Notes under the pieces: model-generated
The model's database searches: none
Told to the model about the DNA's origin: nothing
Seen by the model: only the letters and a program-made list of their open reading frames with translations
Shown here: positions 25,567 to 34,155 of the stretch, piece after piece
Layout of the letters: every line of letters begins with the position of its first letter
Position numbering within the stretch: the stretch's first letter is position 1
Source of the DNA: Bacillus_BD oryzisoli_A
GTDB lineage: Bacteria > Bacillota > Bacilli > Bacillales > Cytobacillaceae
DNA length: 64,000 nucleotides
Direction: 5' to 3'
Assembly: GCF_043641075.1 (NCBI RefSeq)
Contig: NZ_JBHZRC010000006.1
Location: 1 to 64,000, forward strand
Translations under genes and position numbers: made by a program

Positions 25567-25595
25567 GAGCCACGGAACCCGCGGCTCTTTTTTTT
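25567..25595 (+). terminator. R1-derived terminator after ywnA
   Basis: GAGCCACGG and CCGCGGCTC form a 9-bp stem with one mismatch and a 3-nt loop, followed by eight T. It is a shortened R1 repeat placed 3 nt after the ywnA stop. Confidence 0.75.
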
Positions 25596-25611
25596 GGATC
25601 AGCCTTTTTAT

Positions 25612-25637
25612 GAACCACGGTACCCGTACCCGTGATC
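25612..25637. repeat. Dispersed GC-rich palindrome (R1)
   Basis: Copy GAACCACGGTACCCG...CCGTGATC just after the stop of the minus-strand small protein gene. Confidence 0.75.
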
Positions 25638-25647
25638 TACCAGTGTT

Positions 25648-25797
25648 CTATTCCTCCATAAAAAGACGTGCGTAGTATTCCGTTTCTTCATCTAATTTGT
25701 TGTCTTTTCTCAAGTTTTCTATAGCATCTTTTCGGTCATCTGCAATCACTTGAAAACTTCCTGATAGATTTGGTGTTTTTCCTTTGTTTTTATCCAT
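25648..25797 (-). CDS. Small hydrophilic protein, 49 aa
   Basis: ATG with AGGAGTG about 6 nt upstream opens a 49-codon frame. The product is charged and without hydrophobic segments: N-terminal D-K-N-K-G-K-T-P-N-L-S-G-S-F, middle A-D-D-R-K-D-A-I-E-N-L-R-K-D-N, end Y-Y-A-R-L-F-M-E-E. The amphipathic C-terminal half suggests one helix. Family not recognised; such small proteins are common among spore and stress genes of Bacillus. Confidence 0.5.
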   Translation of the reverse strand: MDKNKGKTPNLSGSFQVIADDRKDAIENLRKDNKLDEETEYYARLFMEE

Positions 25798-25883
25798 CTA
25801 TTCACTCCTATATTTCGTCTTATTTATAGTAGTGTTAACATTCGCGTTTAAATATGCGTTTAAATTAAAACATTATTCGAAGA

Positions 25884-25960
25884 AAGCCGCGGGGACGGGT
25901 CACGCGGTTCTTTCTGTAGATAAGCCTTTTTAAGAACCACGGTACCCGTCCACATAGCCC
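25884..25960. repeat. Pair of dispersed GC-rich palindromes (R1)
   Basis: Copies at 25884-25910 and 25934-25960, about 23 bp apart, in an intergenic region upstream of the R2 repeat. Confidence 0.75.
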
Positions 25961-25973
25961 GTCTCACTGGATG

Positions 25974-26200
25974 TCTATTCACTTGGTCTGAAAAATAAAC
26001 GGAAAAATTCTGCTTAAATCAGGAAATACACCTATTTCCTTAAAAATAAAGGAGGTTTTTCCGTTTATATGATCCAAATCCTTGGATTTTGACTTATTTA
26101 GGGCAGCTAATCGGAAATTCTCCGCTTATATCTGCTTTTTTTGCCCTCCGTTTTGCATTAGCCGGAATTGCTCCGCCTACACGAGAATCAACAATTAAAA
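25974..26200 (+). repeat. Degenerate copy of the MITE-like repeat (R2)
   Basis: The stretch aligns by eye over about 210 bp with the reverse complement of 63606-63883, sharing blocks such as CCTATTTCCTTA, ATAAAGGAGGTTTTTCCG and CTCCGCTTAT. The inverted ends and target duplication seen in the other copy are not preserved here. No coding capacity is supported. Confidence 0.7.
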
Positions 26201-26454
26201 ACACCATTCAATATCCTGCGGTCTGCCAAAATAAGCTTCAATCTGTCTTCCGATACGTGCACAGCATAAGCATGTTCCTCGCCGAACTGGGAGAGATAGT
26301 GGACCTCAATTCCCTCATCGCCCACGAGAACTATTATGGCTCTGGCCAACGAACCTATCCCCGTGAACGGAACTCCTGCTTCACTTATATTTTTCTTAAT
26401 AACTGTAAAAGCTATAAATACTGAAGGGATGAAAAAATCGATTGATAATAGGAT
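26188..26454 (-). pseudogene. Possible decayed coding fragment
   Basis: An 88-codon open frame on the minus strand with no ATG. It reads protein-like stretches such as I-V-L-V-G-D-E-G-I-E-V-H-Y-L-S-Q-F-G and V-S-E-D-R-L-K-L-I-L-A-D-R-R-I. A degenerate R1 copy (about 26343-26372) lies within it and the R2 repeat overlaps its end. It may be a gene remnant disrupted by repeats, or chance. Confidence 0.25.
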
Positions 26455-26546
26455 TCAAATCCTTTTATTTTCTTCTTGGGCATCTTTTATTTCATTCCTA
26501 AACGAACAGTTCATAGTAAACTTATAAACAAATCGGCGGTGTTTCC

Positions 26547-27536
26547 TTGGACATTTTTCGCAAAACCAAAACCAACAGTTTAACTGCTGCTGAATTGTCC
26601 GCTCTTTGGCTTCAATATATGGGCGATAGTATGGCAGTATGTGTCTACAAATATTTTCTAAGTATTGTTGAAAGCAAAGACATTAAGCCTATTTTAGAAT
26701 CCTCCTTACAGTTAGCGGAAAGCCATCTAGAAAAAATTACGGAATTTTTAAAAAGTGCCAATTACCAAATCCCAATAGGATTTACGGAGAATGATGTGAA
26801 TGTTCATGCACCACGCCTATTTTCCGATCAATTTTTACTTTTTTACTCCTATATTATGACTATACACGGGTTAACCGCTTATAGTTTAGCTATCGCAAAC
26901 ACAGAGCGGGAAGACATTCAAAATTATTTTTTTGAATGTACGGTATCATCTAGGGAATTGTTTGCAAAAGTACTACAATTGGCTAAAAATCAGCCTAAAT
27001 ATACTAGTGTCCCCTCCATTCCTTCACCACATGGGGCGGAGTTTGTGGAATCACCAGGATTCATTTCAAATTTAATTGGGGACAAAAGACCACTATATAG
27101 TTCGGAAATCAGCACTTTGTTCTTTAATTCAACGAAAACCGGATTTATCAGCTCGTTAAGTTTAGCTTTTAGTCAGGTAGCCGTTCGTGAAGACGTTCGT
27201 AATTTTATGTTAAAAAATTTTAAATTAGCCGGGAAAGATGCTGACAGCTTTGATGCAATTTTACAACAGGATGATTTGCCAATCCCTGAAAAATGGGATG
27301 ATGAGATTACCGATTCTACTGTAAGCCCGTTTTCTGACAAATTGATCATGTTTCATGCAGGATTTTTAGTAAATGCGGCTCTTACTTACTACGGTGCATC
27401 ATTAGGCTCAAACTTCCGATCGGATATACTGCTCAACTATTCTAAAGTATTTACCCACGCTATGGAGGCTGGTGCTATATCTTACAACATTATGGTTAAA
27501 CACGGATGGTTTGAAAAACAACCAGATTCCGATTAA
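26547..27536 (+). CDS. DUF3231 protein
   Basis: A 329-aa protein made of two similar helical halves of about 160 residues, each beginning with an L-S-A-L-W-L or I-S-T-L-F-F segment and containing D-K/Q-L-L/I-x-F-H/Y, as in the DUF3231 family of spore-formers. Ferritin-like four-helix bundles are probable. The start is TTG with GGCGGTG 7 nt upstream. It is a single gene; function unknown, though the family is mostly found in Bacillaceae. Confidence 0.8.
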   Translation: MDIFRKTKTNSLTAAELSALWLQYMGDSMAVCVYKYFLSIVESKDIKPILESSLQLAESHLEKITEFLKSANYQIPIGFTENDVNVHAPRLFSDQFLLFYSYIMTIHGLTAYSLAIANTEREDIQNYFFECTVSSRELFAKVLQLAKNQPKYTSVPSIPSPHGAEFVESPGFISNLIGDKRPLYSSEISTLFFNSTKTGFISSLSLAFSQVAVREDVRNFMLKNFKLAGKDADSFDAILQQDDLPIPEKWDDEITDSTVSPFSDKLIMFHAGFLVNAALTYYGASLGSNFRSDILLNYSKVFTHAMEAGAISYNIMVKHGWFEKQPDSD

Positions 27537-27539
27537 AAA

Positions 27540-27635
27540 AACTCTGGCGCATGGATACAAACAAATGTGACGGCAAATGGTGTGTTGTATGATGGTACAT
27601 GGAATATCGAGAAATTAGAGGGGATAAATCAATAA
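27540..27635 (+). pseudogene. Gene-tail remnant after DUF3231
   Basis: Directly after the DUF3231 stop, in the same frame, a protein-like stretch reads N-S-G-A-W-I-Q-T-N-V-T-A-N-G-V-L-Y-D-G-T, then W-N-I-E-K-L-E-G and a stop. It has no start codon. Possibly the end of another gene joined here by deletion. Confidence 0.25.
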
Positions 27636-27650
27636 AAACTCAGATGTTTG

Positions 27651-27674
27651 AAGAGCATAACTATGCTCTTTTTT
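27651..27674 (+). terminator. Terminator after the DUF3231 region
   Basis: AAGAGCA (27651-27657) pairs with TGCTCTT (27664-27670), then a T run. Confidence 0.7.
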
Positions 27675-27764
27675 GTTGCTTTCTAGCAATACCCTCACCA
27701 AAGGTCAACAAAAATAAAAACGTGAATCCGTATATGAATTCACGCTTTTTCATGAATAAAGCTT

Positions 27765-29342
27765 TTACCAATGTAATCCACCTACTAACCATGGGCGATG
27801 TTGATATGGACCAATAGGAATTTGGATGAGAGCCGTTTTCCCTTGAGTATCCAACCGATACAGGTGATCACATAATGTCACATCATATCCGAGGAGTGGG
27901 TGGCCTCCTAATCCTAACGCTGATGCAATGATGAGTAATCGTTGCACGAGCATGCCTGCCTCCATCTGCTGGATACGATATCCTCTATATCCGAAGGCAT
28001 CTTTATCGTAATTCTTCTCGCCTGTAACATGAAAGCAGAGTGGGACTTGGAGCAAATTAACATTATCCATTGACATCCCGGATTGGAGCAGGAGTCGGTG
28101 ATCCCCGGGTTGGATCCTTCTTAGTGCATGAGCATGACGTTCATAGTGATAGGCACCATTAGGGATCCCTTCAACATTATAGATACAAACACTTAGAGTG
28201 ACTTGTTGCTCATGGTTATGATGCACAGCTTCCAAATCATTTCGATACGAAAAGGAGTCCGTCGCCTCCTGCAGGAGATATGCTACTTGCTGTTGACTGA
28301 CTTTCCCCAACACGAAATCAAGACTAGGAGAAAATCGATTTCGACAGGCAGCAGCCAAATCATATGACATCCACTCTGTTTCTGGAAGCGCAACCCGTTG
28401 ACCTTCAGCGTTCACCTTTCGCTTTTCCTTGACTAAGCTAAACGAAGATGGAGAATGTTGCATGGCAGCTTGATTTAATAGGGTTAACATGGGAAATTCT
28501 TTTACCTTCTTTGAGCGGACATAGTGATCAGGCTGAATCGCTTGTAATTCCCGGATCAGCTCTTCTGAGGATCCTATTCTTTCCCTTTCACTCCCATGTG
28601 CTGACCAAATGGTGGGTTCTACCGATAACGGGATGACTGCATACACGCTTTCCTCTTTTTCCGATATCCCTAGCAAATGATTGACGGCCTGATCAAGATA
28701 TTGAAAGTACACCCCTGATTCCCAGCTAAACCGTTTCGATACTTCCAATAGCTGCCCCAGCAATACGCCCGCATCCAACCCCTGAAGCCTGTAGGCAAAG
28801 TTATTATATTTGAAAAAATTTTTCCAAAACATCGTCGACACAAAAACAGTACCAAAACAAGAGGATATGTCACAGCGATGACCAAGAGCCCGGGCGATAT
28901 ATGAATCGAAATTGCCTTCTCGCAGCAAGATCAAGCGGTGGTGTGCCACATCGTAATGGTACAGCCCAGGGGACAAATCATCCAATTTCAAATATACATA
29001 TAATTCGTTTGGATACAACCCGCCTCCCGAAGGAGCAAATCTTCTGAACGATTGCATCATGTCTGCGTTGTTCTCTCCAGAACCCGCTAAAAAAACAGTT
29101 TGACTAAATTGAGTCAGCCCGTAGACATACCATAGAAAATGACTGATATTACGAAGATCAGGCTTTGAGCAATCTGTAGAACCTTCAAGTGTCAACGGTA
29201 TGTTTAGAGGTAATGGTACGAAAGGCAAATCGCGGTATAGTTTATAGGCAAGTGGACCATCCTCCCAATCCACTTCCCAATTCGGGATGCTTGCCTTCTC
29301 AATATCGAAATGTAAATAGTGCAGAAACTCATCTAGATTCAT
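27765..29342 (-). CDS. SagB-type azoline dehydrogenase of a TOMM cluster
   Basis: A 525-aa protein with two nitroreductase-like modules, the long SagB/ThcOx type. The first half has R-R-F-A-P-S-G-G-G-L-Y-P-N-E-L-Y-V-Y, the FMN-contacting signature of SagB-type enzymes; the second half has the corresponding helix A-S-A-L-G-L-G-G-H-P-L-L-G. It oxidises azolines made by the YcaO partner to aromatic thiazoles and oxazoles. It is the last gene of the cluster, 23 nt after the YcaO gene. Base composition is visibly richer in GC than flanking genes. Confidence 0.85.
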   Translation of the reverse strand: MNLDEFLHYLHFDIEKASIPNWEVDWEDGPLAYKLYRDLPFVPLPLNIPLTLEGSTDCSKPDLRNISHFLWYVYGLTQFSQTVFLAGSGENNADMMQSFRRFAPSGGGLYPNELYVYLKLDDLSPGLYHYDVAHHRLILLREGNFDSYIARALGHRCDISSCFGTVFVSTMFWKNFFKYNNFAYRLQGLDAGVLLGQLLEVSKRFSWESGVYFQYLDQAVNHLLGISEKEESVYAVIPLSVEPTIWSAHGSERERIGSSEELIRELQAIQPDHYVRSKKVKEFPMLTLLNQAAMQHSPSSFSLVKEKRKVNAEGQRVALPETEWMSYDLAAACRNRFSPSLDFVLGKVSQQQVAYLLQEATDSFSYRNDLEAVHHNHEQQVTLSVCIYNVEGIPNGAYHYERHAHALRRIQPGDHRLLLQSGMSMDNVNLLQVPLCFHVTGEKNYDKDAFGYRGYRIQQMEAGMLVQRLLIIASALGLGGHPLLGYDVTLCDHLYRLDTQGKTALIQIPIGPYQHRPWLVGGLHW

Positions 29343-29365
29343 ATCGATCGCCTCCTGGTGGCTGC

Positions 29366-31312
29366 CTATGGAAACGGATGCGGATAAGGATTAAGCTGCT
29401 CGGTCGTCAGCGGTTCCGTTGTATAGCCCAATAGCTTCGGGACCTTTAGCACCCGCTCAAGTCCGGTTATTCGTGTAAGATGCTGTCCGAACGTCATCGG
29501 AAGCATTCCAGGAATCAGCACTTTCACACAATATAGTCCGTTTCGAATCGTTTCCGGTGTCGACTGGTCCACCACAATCACATCGAGGTTTAAGCGGCGA
29601 AATTCTTGAAGAAGTTCCAATAGATCATCAGTAAGATCTACATGTTTACGTCTAGAACCATATTCCTCATCAAACGTTCTTAATGGGCGATTATCCTCTA
29701 GCAAAAACTTTAGTCGCTCTTCGGCCTCCGGTAATCCATACAGCATCCCATGATCATCCATCTGTCTCACCAAGGTTGAGTCATGTAACATCCGTACATA
29801 CTTCGACTTGTTCTTCTCCAATTTCTCATCCAATGACAGCATCATCCCGGCTAACTCATGAACCGCAGTTTTTACAGCCCTCACTGGGTCTAAATGAGCT
29901 CCGGCCGCACAAATCAGATTCAAACCTGTTTGCTTTCTATTTTTCGCGATGGCTAAAATACTGGGGACTCCGTTCTCCATGGTCGAGTTATATACATGTA
30001 AATCATATCCTCCAACCGTTTTCATCCGGTCAATCATTAACAGAAGCTCTTGATCTGCCGTGGCGTATGGATCAAGACGTGGCAAAGGAAGCTGCGCGTA
30101 CCAAGTCATCAAGAACGAATCACGCTCCACCACTTCCAAAATCCCATAGAAAATTGCTTCTTCTAAACTACCTCCTAACGCACATCCATTGGAAGTCTCA
30201 TAGACGAACCCTCGCGATTCGCAGCCCAAACTGTAATAGGCCAGCAGCTCGGGGACGAGGATCGGCCGCTCCTGTAAAAATGAATATCCCCATACCCAAT
30301 TGATGGGGCGATTGGGATCAAATTCTTCAAATGGAAAATCAGGTCTTTGATACTGTTCCTTTTTGTGCACACCCACTTTAATCGGATGGAGTGCCTGATT
30401 TTTCAACCGATTATAACTATCATGAACCACGGTCCGTTTACCACGGGGCTGAAGTCCGCAGTATCGCTCCAATCCTTCCAATATCGCCGTTAACTCACTT
30501 ACCGCAAAGGAGTTGGTCCGGCCCGCTGTTCCCTCATCTCCCTCGAACAAAGGCAAATTAACACTTACATCCGCAAATGTATGAACAAGGTTGACGATTT
30601 TATCATTTAAAAGCCCTGTACGTGGATCGAGATAGTCCTTCACTAAAACAGGACTCAGACTATCTAACGAACGGGTGCGGAAATCATCTCGGTTAACCTT
30701 TGGAGTTTTTCTCAATAAAATACTTGCCAGTTCGGGTGAATCGTCTGGTATGGAACTGCAAACGGAACACAAAGGATCAGGCAGGAACTTATGCCATGAA
30801 CTATTCAAGGTTTTCAGATTGAGAAAACAGACTTTTCCTGCGGAGGCCGCCTCTTCTCCTAGCAGGATTTTTTTTACCTCTGCTCCGATTATGTGCGCCA
30901 ACTGTTGGAGTCCCGTGCGTGATGCCCAAGCTTCCTGGTGCATTCCCCCATTTGACTCCAACCGCCTCTGCATCTCCCTCATGTCTCTACGGTCATTCCC
31001 TGTCAAAAGACGTCTTGTCTCCACACATTGAGTACAGCCCGGGGTACCAGGCCGAACCAGGGGACCTATGATTCCTTCTCCAAAAGACACAAAACCGCGC
31101 ATCCATGGAGTGTTGATACGACGAAACACCTGTTCTGCCTGTTGATAAACCGAGGGATTCCAGACATCGTGCAGTACCAATGCTAAATCGATGGTGGCTG
31201 GGAGGATGCTTTCGAAATTAGATTGACGAACCACTAGGTATTGTGAGGACATTTCTTCACATATCAAGTCTGACAAGATTCCTTCTCCGACCACTAACAC
31301 AACAGCACTCAC
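29366..31312 (-). CDS. YcaO cyclodehydratase of a TOMM cluster
   Basis: A 648-aa fused protein. Residues 1-200 are an E1/ocin-ThiF-like region with paired C-x-x-C sites (C93/C96 and C182/C185), probably a structural zinc site. The YcaO domain follows, with E-x-x-x-x-x-E-x-x-E in S-E-L-T-A-I-L-E-G-L-E-R-Y (about 272-284) and E-E-A-I-F-Y-G-I-L-E-V-V-E-R-D (about 384-398) as ATP/Mg ligands. The protein ends P-Y-P-H-P-F-P, the C-terminal PxPxP motif of azoline-forming YcaO proteins. It cyclises Cys, Ser or Thr of the precursor using ATP. Its start overlaps the upstream gene by 4 bases. Confidence 0.9.
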   Translation of the reverse strand: MSAVVLVVGEGILSDLICEEMSSQYLVVRQSNFESILPATIDLALVLHDVWNPSVYQQAEQVFRRINTPWMRGFVSFGEGIIGPLVRPGTPGCTQCVETRRLLTGNDRRDMREMQRRLESNGGMHQEAWASRTGLQQLAHIIGAEVKKILLGEEAASAGKVCFLNLKTLNSSWHKFLPDPLCSVCSSIPDDSPELASILLRKTPKVNRDDFRTRSLDSLSPVLVKDYLDPRTGLLNDKIVNLVHTFADVSVNLPLFEGDEGTAGRTNSFAVSELTAILEGLERYCGLQPRGKRTVVHDSYNRLKNQALHPIKVGVHKKEQYQRPDFPFEEFDPNRPINWVWGYSFLQERPILVPELLAYYSLGCESRGFVYETSNGCALGGSLEEAIFYGILEVVERDSFLMTWYAQLPLPRLDPYATADQELLLMIDRMKTVGGYDLHVYNSTMENGVPSILAIAKNRKQTGLNLICAAGAHLDPVRAVKTAVHELAGMMLSLDEKLEKNKSKYVRMLHDSTLVRQMDDHGMLYGLPEAEERLKFLLEDNRPLRTFDEEYGSRRKHVDLTDDLLELLQEFRRLNLDVIVVDQSTPETIRNGLYCVKVLIPGMLPMTFGQHLTRITGLERVLKVPKLLGYTTEPLTTEQLNPYPHPFP

Positions 31313-33222
31313 TTGAATCCCTCCTCTTGAACCAATACCCCAAATACCCCTGCCAATTCCTGTTTTAGAAAAGGTTCCACATCCAGTTCATACACCTGAA
31401 GCTGCTTTCCGTTCTGTTCAAGGACTGCAATTGCCTCCTGAAGGTCCTCGGACTGAATCCTGTCTTCACACGCTGGGATTTCTATGCTTTGTGGTTCTTT
31501 TTCATCCAAAAATAATGAGGGAACTTCCAATGGCCGCGATGTTTTCGATTCTCCATGGTTTTGGCCCTTTGCAATAGCCTGCAGCAGCGCGTTTCGCAGT
31601 GCCAAGGTTTTATTCATATCTACACTGCCATACCATCCATCTTTCGTGCCCACCCACACAACTGGAAATCCCGACACATGCTTCCCTAAGGCAATAGTCG
31701 GTACACCTTGCATGGTTGTTAGAGACTGCAAATAAAAACGGCAGCGTTGGTCCTCTACCTTCCTCAACTTCACGATAGAAACGGAATAACTCGGCTCTCG
31801 GCTTTGTCTGATTAACTCCTCTTCCAAACATTTTTGCAGCCCCCGGCCAACCCCTTCCGCAAACATACTACCTGCAGCTACTTTCACATGTGACGGCAGT
31901 TCAAGGATGTCGGCCATTCTTGAGACGTACATTTCTATCCCAGTCAGCCCTGCTTCTATTCGCGCTTCCTGATGTGTTAGTGCTGAACATACTCTCTCCT
32001 GCAATAGGTCTGCAGGGCCTTCTGCTAATGGATTGACTGCTTGAACGGAGCACTGCGATAATGGTAACTGCTTTAAATCCCCTTCCTCCCATTTATGAAA
32101 AATCCCTGATACCTTGGATGTCAGCTGATCAAAGTGAATTAGTAATGGACTCGGATCACGTTTCTCTGTTCTCTGTTCCAGTCTTACGTCGATATCCTCT
32201 ACTAATCTAAAAGAAAGATGTCCAGTTACTAGGGGATGTGGAATGAACGGATGCCAGCTGCCTTCAAGTGTTTCTAAATCTAGGAGAAAGAATCGTTCTT
32301 TCTGTTCCTTTTCAGACACACCTGTCACATGCTTAAACATCTCAAATACGATCACATTGGCAAGCATAGATCCTGCCGTCGGAGAATAGCCGGAAAATGA
32401 CTGGTCCTTGTTGAGGGCTGTTTGGTGAAGACGGTGCCATGCGGACTCCCAACACCCCTCTGTATTTGGATGCACAATCGGGCCAGCTAACCCTACCTGT
32501 TCCAAGGAAATAGCAGGGAGAAACACCTTCCTCTCATCCCTGCAAACCTTATGTAGAAGTCGAAGTTCCTCTACATCAGTTTTTTCTGAAACATACAAAA
32601 TGTAATCAAACGGTTTCATTACATCCTGCCAATCTCTTTCCTTGTTTTGTGCAAGCTCCTCTATCACCACTTCATCGTCAGATTTACGAGCGTGAGCCAC
32701 AAGTTCGTTCAACCGTCGTCTATCACTCTGATTATTATCCATTATCAGGATTTTGAACGTTGGATGACCGGAAGTCAGTAACGAAGAAATCAACGAAATA
32801 AAAAATGGCCCGGATCCTACCGCCAACACCTTCGACTGTCGATAGCATTTAAAACGGAACGCTCCTGAATCTATTAAGTTATCGACAAATTCGATTTGAG
32901 AAGCATGTTTTTTAAGGACCTGTTCCGTCAATTGATGCGGACGGTCTTGGCTTACATCGCGTGCAAATCCGTTGTTCACCAGCGTTTCTGCAATTTCAAA
33001 CACTCTGTCCCGGTATGGACCTGATAGTCCGGTTGTCAAATACTCCAAAGTGTGCTGGCCATTAAACATCGGCATTAACTTTTCAACCCACTTATCGATC
33101 ATACTGCCTTCCATTCGAAAGGAGCTTACATTGTTCCGAAAAAACACACCGCTGTTTGGATATGGGAGAAAAAACGTGTCCCTTTTGACTTTCAGACGCG
33201 CAGAAGGGGTTAATTTTGTCAC
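31309..33222 (-). CDS. Thiazole-containing bacteriocin maturation protein (ThiF-like, RRE)
   Basis: A 637-aa partner protein of the cyclodehydratase. Residues about 10-95 look like a winged-helix RiPP recognition element (F-F-R-N-N-V-S-S-F-R-M-E-G, then W-V-E-K-L-M-P-M-F-N-G). An E1/ThiF-like Rossmann segment follows (L-A-V-G-S-G-P-F at about 133-140, I-L-I-M-D-N-N near 158-164). No catalytic E1 cysteine/zinc pair is evident. It matches the 'putative thiazole-containing bacteriocin maturation protein' family that accompanies heterocycloanthracin precursors. It presumably binds the leader peptide and hands it to YcaO. Confidence 0.85.
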   Translation of the reverse strand: MTKLTPSARLKVKRDTFFLPYPNSGVFFRNNVSSFRMEGSMIDKWVEKLMPMFNGQHTLEYLTTGLSGPYRDRVFEIAETLVNNGFARDVSQDRPHQLTEQVLKKHASQIEFVDNLIDSGAFRFKCYRQSKVLAVGSGPFFISLISSLLTSGHPTFKILIMDNNQSDRRRLNELVAHARKSDDEVVIEELAQNKERDWQDVMKPFDYILYVSEKTDVEELRLLHKVCRDERKVFLPAISLEQVGLAGPIVHPNTEGCWESAWHRLHQTALNKDQSFSGYSPTAGSMLANVIVFEMFKHVTGVSEKEQKERFFLLDLETLEGSWHPFIPHPLVTGHLSFRLVEDIDVRLEQRTEKRDPSPLLIHFDQLTSKVSGIFHKWEEGDLKQLPLSQCSVQAVNPLAEGPADLLQERVCSALTHQEARIEAGLTGIEMYVSRMADILELPSHVKVAAGSMFAEGVGRGLQKCLEEELIRQSREPSYSVSIVKLRKVEDQRCRFYLQSLTTMQGVPTIALGKHVSGFPVVWVGTKDGWYGSVDMNKTLALRNALLQAIAKGQNHGESKTSRPLEVPSLFLDEKEPQSIEIPACEDRIQSEDLQEAIAVLEQNGKQLQVYELDVEPFLKQELAGVFGVLVQEEGFK

Positions 33223-33309
33223 TTTTGTTCCTCCTTAGGTCCACATCATTCATTATCATCACTATTATCCTATGTACGTCAATTTGTCCCTTATGTTCAT
33301 ACTTAAAGT

Positions 33310-33341
33310 GAAGAGCACCTGCAACCATGCAAGGGCTCTTC
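33310..33341 (-). promoter_or_regulatory. Hairpin between precursor and maturation genes
   Basis: GAAGAGC (33310-33316) and GCTCTTC (33335-33341) form a 7-bp stem in the 155-nt gap after the precursor stop. No T run follows on the minus strand, so it is more likely an RNA-stabilising or partial-attenuation element than a full terminator. Confidence 0.45.
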
Positions 33342-33377
33342 TCTATAAGCAACTGATTTTCTTTTATAGAGCGAAAA

Positions 33378-33668
33378 TTACCATCCTCCGCAGCGATGTC
33401 CTCCACCACAACGATGTCCGCCTCCGCAATGATGTCCGCCGCAACGAAATCCTCCACAATGAAAACAGTTAGAACAATGAAAACAGTTAAAACAGTTAAA
33501 GCAATTAAAACAGCTGCTAAAGCAACTAGAACAACGGCCAAAACCGCCCACACCTAGGAATATACGGTCTTGATCACCATAGAGTTGGTTTGGATCGTAT
33601 TGCACTGGTTGAGAAGCTTGGTAATCACCGAGATTTAACGCTTGAAGTTCATTTTGAAAATCGTACAT
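33378..33668 (-). CDS. Heterocycloanthracin/sonorensin-type TOMM precursor
   Basis: A 96-aa precursor peptide. Residues 1 to about 44 are the leader (F-Q-N-E-L-Q-A-L-N-L-G-D-Y ... D-R-I-F-L-G-V-G-G-F-G). The core has 13 cysteines: first C-S-S-C and F-S-S-C, then a run of F-N-C/F-H-C triplets, then C-G-G-F-R, C-G-G-H-H and two C-G-G-G-H-R units ending G-G-W. The Cys-every-third-residue pattern is diagnostic of this bacteriocin family; the Cys would become thiazoles. An AGGAGG site lies upstream of the ATG. Cleavage site and activity are unknown. No dedicated exporter, protease or immunity gene is evident nearby. Confidence 0.9.
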   Translation of the reverse strand: MYDFQNELQALNLGDYQASQPVQYDPNQLYGDQDRIFLGVGGFGRCSSCFSSCFNCFNCFNCFHCSNCFHCGGFRCGGHHCGGGHRCGGGHRCGGW

Positions 33669-33763
33669 TTATTTAACCTCCTACATACTTTATCCAAGGG
33701 CAGATTCAATTTCAAAAAGCGAGGTATGACAAATGCACCTTCAATATAGGTGAATATAATCAT
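33635..33763 (-). CDS. Possible upstream ORF overlapping the TOMM precursor start
   Basis: ATG at 33763 with GAGGAGG about 7 nt upstream opens a 42-codon frame (M-I-I-F-T-Y-I-E-G-A-F-V-I-P-R-F-L-K-L-N ...) that runs past the precursor start codon and stops 31 bases inside it in another frame. The strong ribosome site suggests it is translated; its product may not matter. It could couple or limit precursor translation. Confidence 0.35.
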   Translation of the reverse strand: MIIFTYIEGAFVIPRFLKLNLPLDKVCRRLNKCTIFKMNFKR

Positions 33764-34155
33764 TTCGAATCCTCCTCAACAAAATATGTACTATGGATGG
33801 TTACTGCTACTGATATTAAAGCCTATTTTGCTGAATTTCAGAAACTCTTGAATTGCTAAAAGGGGTGCCTCCGAAGAGGACAATCTCTTTTAAAAGTGTG
33901 ATTATGCTATAAATCTCACATTAAAAAGGTACCAAGGAAAGAACCTCTTCTACCCGCATCGGGTAGTCGTTGCCAACAAACCCCATGCCCCTGAGAATGC
34001 TCATCACACCGGTATTTATTGATAATAGATAGCACCATAAAATGGGACTCATTTACTTAAGAAAGGCTTTCTCCTTAATTAAAGAATTTAGATTAGCTTT
34101 GTCCACACTTTCCGATCACTCCCTACATTTAATAGAAATTGGAGGTGATATATGT
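33764..34155. other. Intergenic region between TOMM precursor and two-repeat protein
   Basis: Apart from the start of the upstream ORF and the GGAGGTG site at 34141, I see no gene, terminator or repeat. The divergent promoters of the TOMM cluster and the plus-strand gene should lie here; no clear pair of boxes was recognised. Confidence 0.4.

Noticed and set aside
26089..26527. Plus-strand frames downstream of the R2 repeat
   Set aside because: No ribosome sites; the first begins inside repeat DNA; composition not protein-like.
33092..33553. A 153-codon hydrophobic frame overlapping the TOMM precursor
   Set aside because: It is a shadow of the Cys/Phe-rich precursor in another frame, lacking a ribosome site and running into the next gene.
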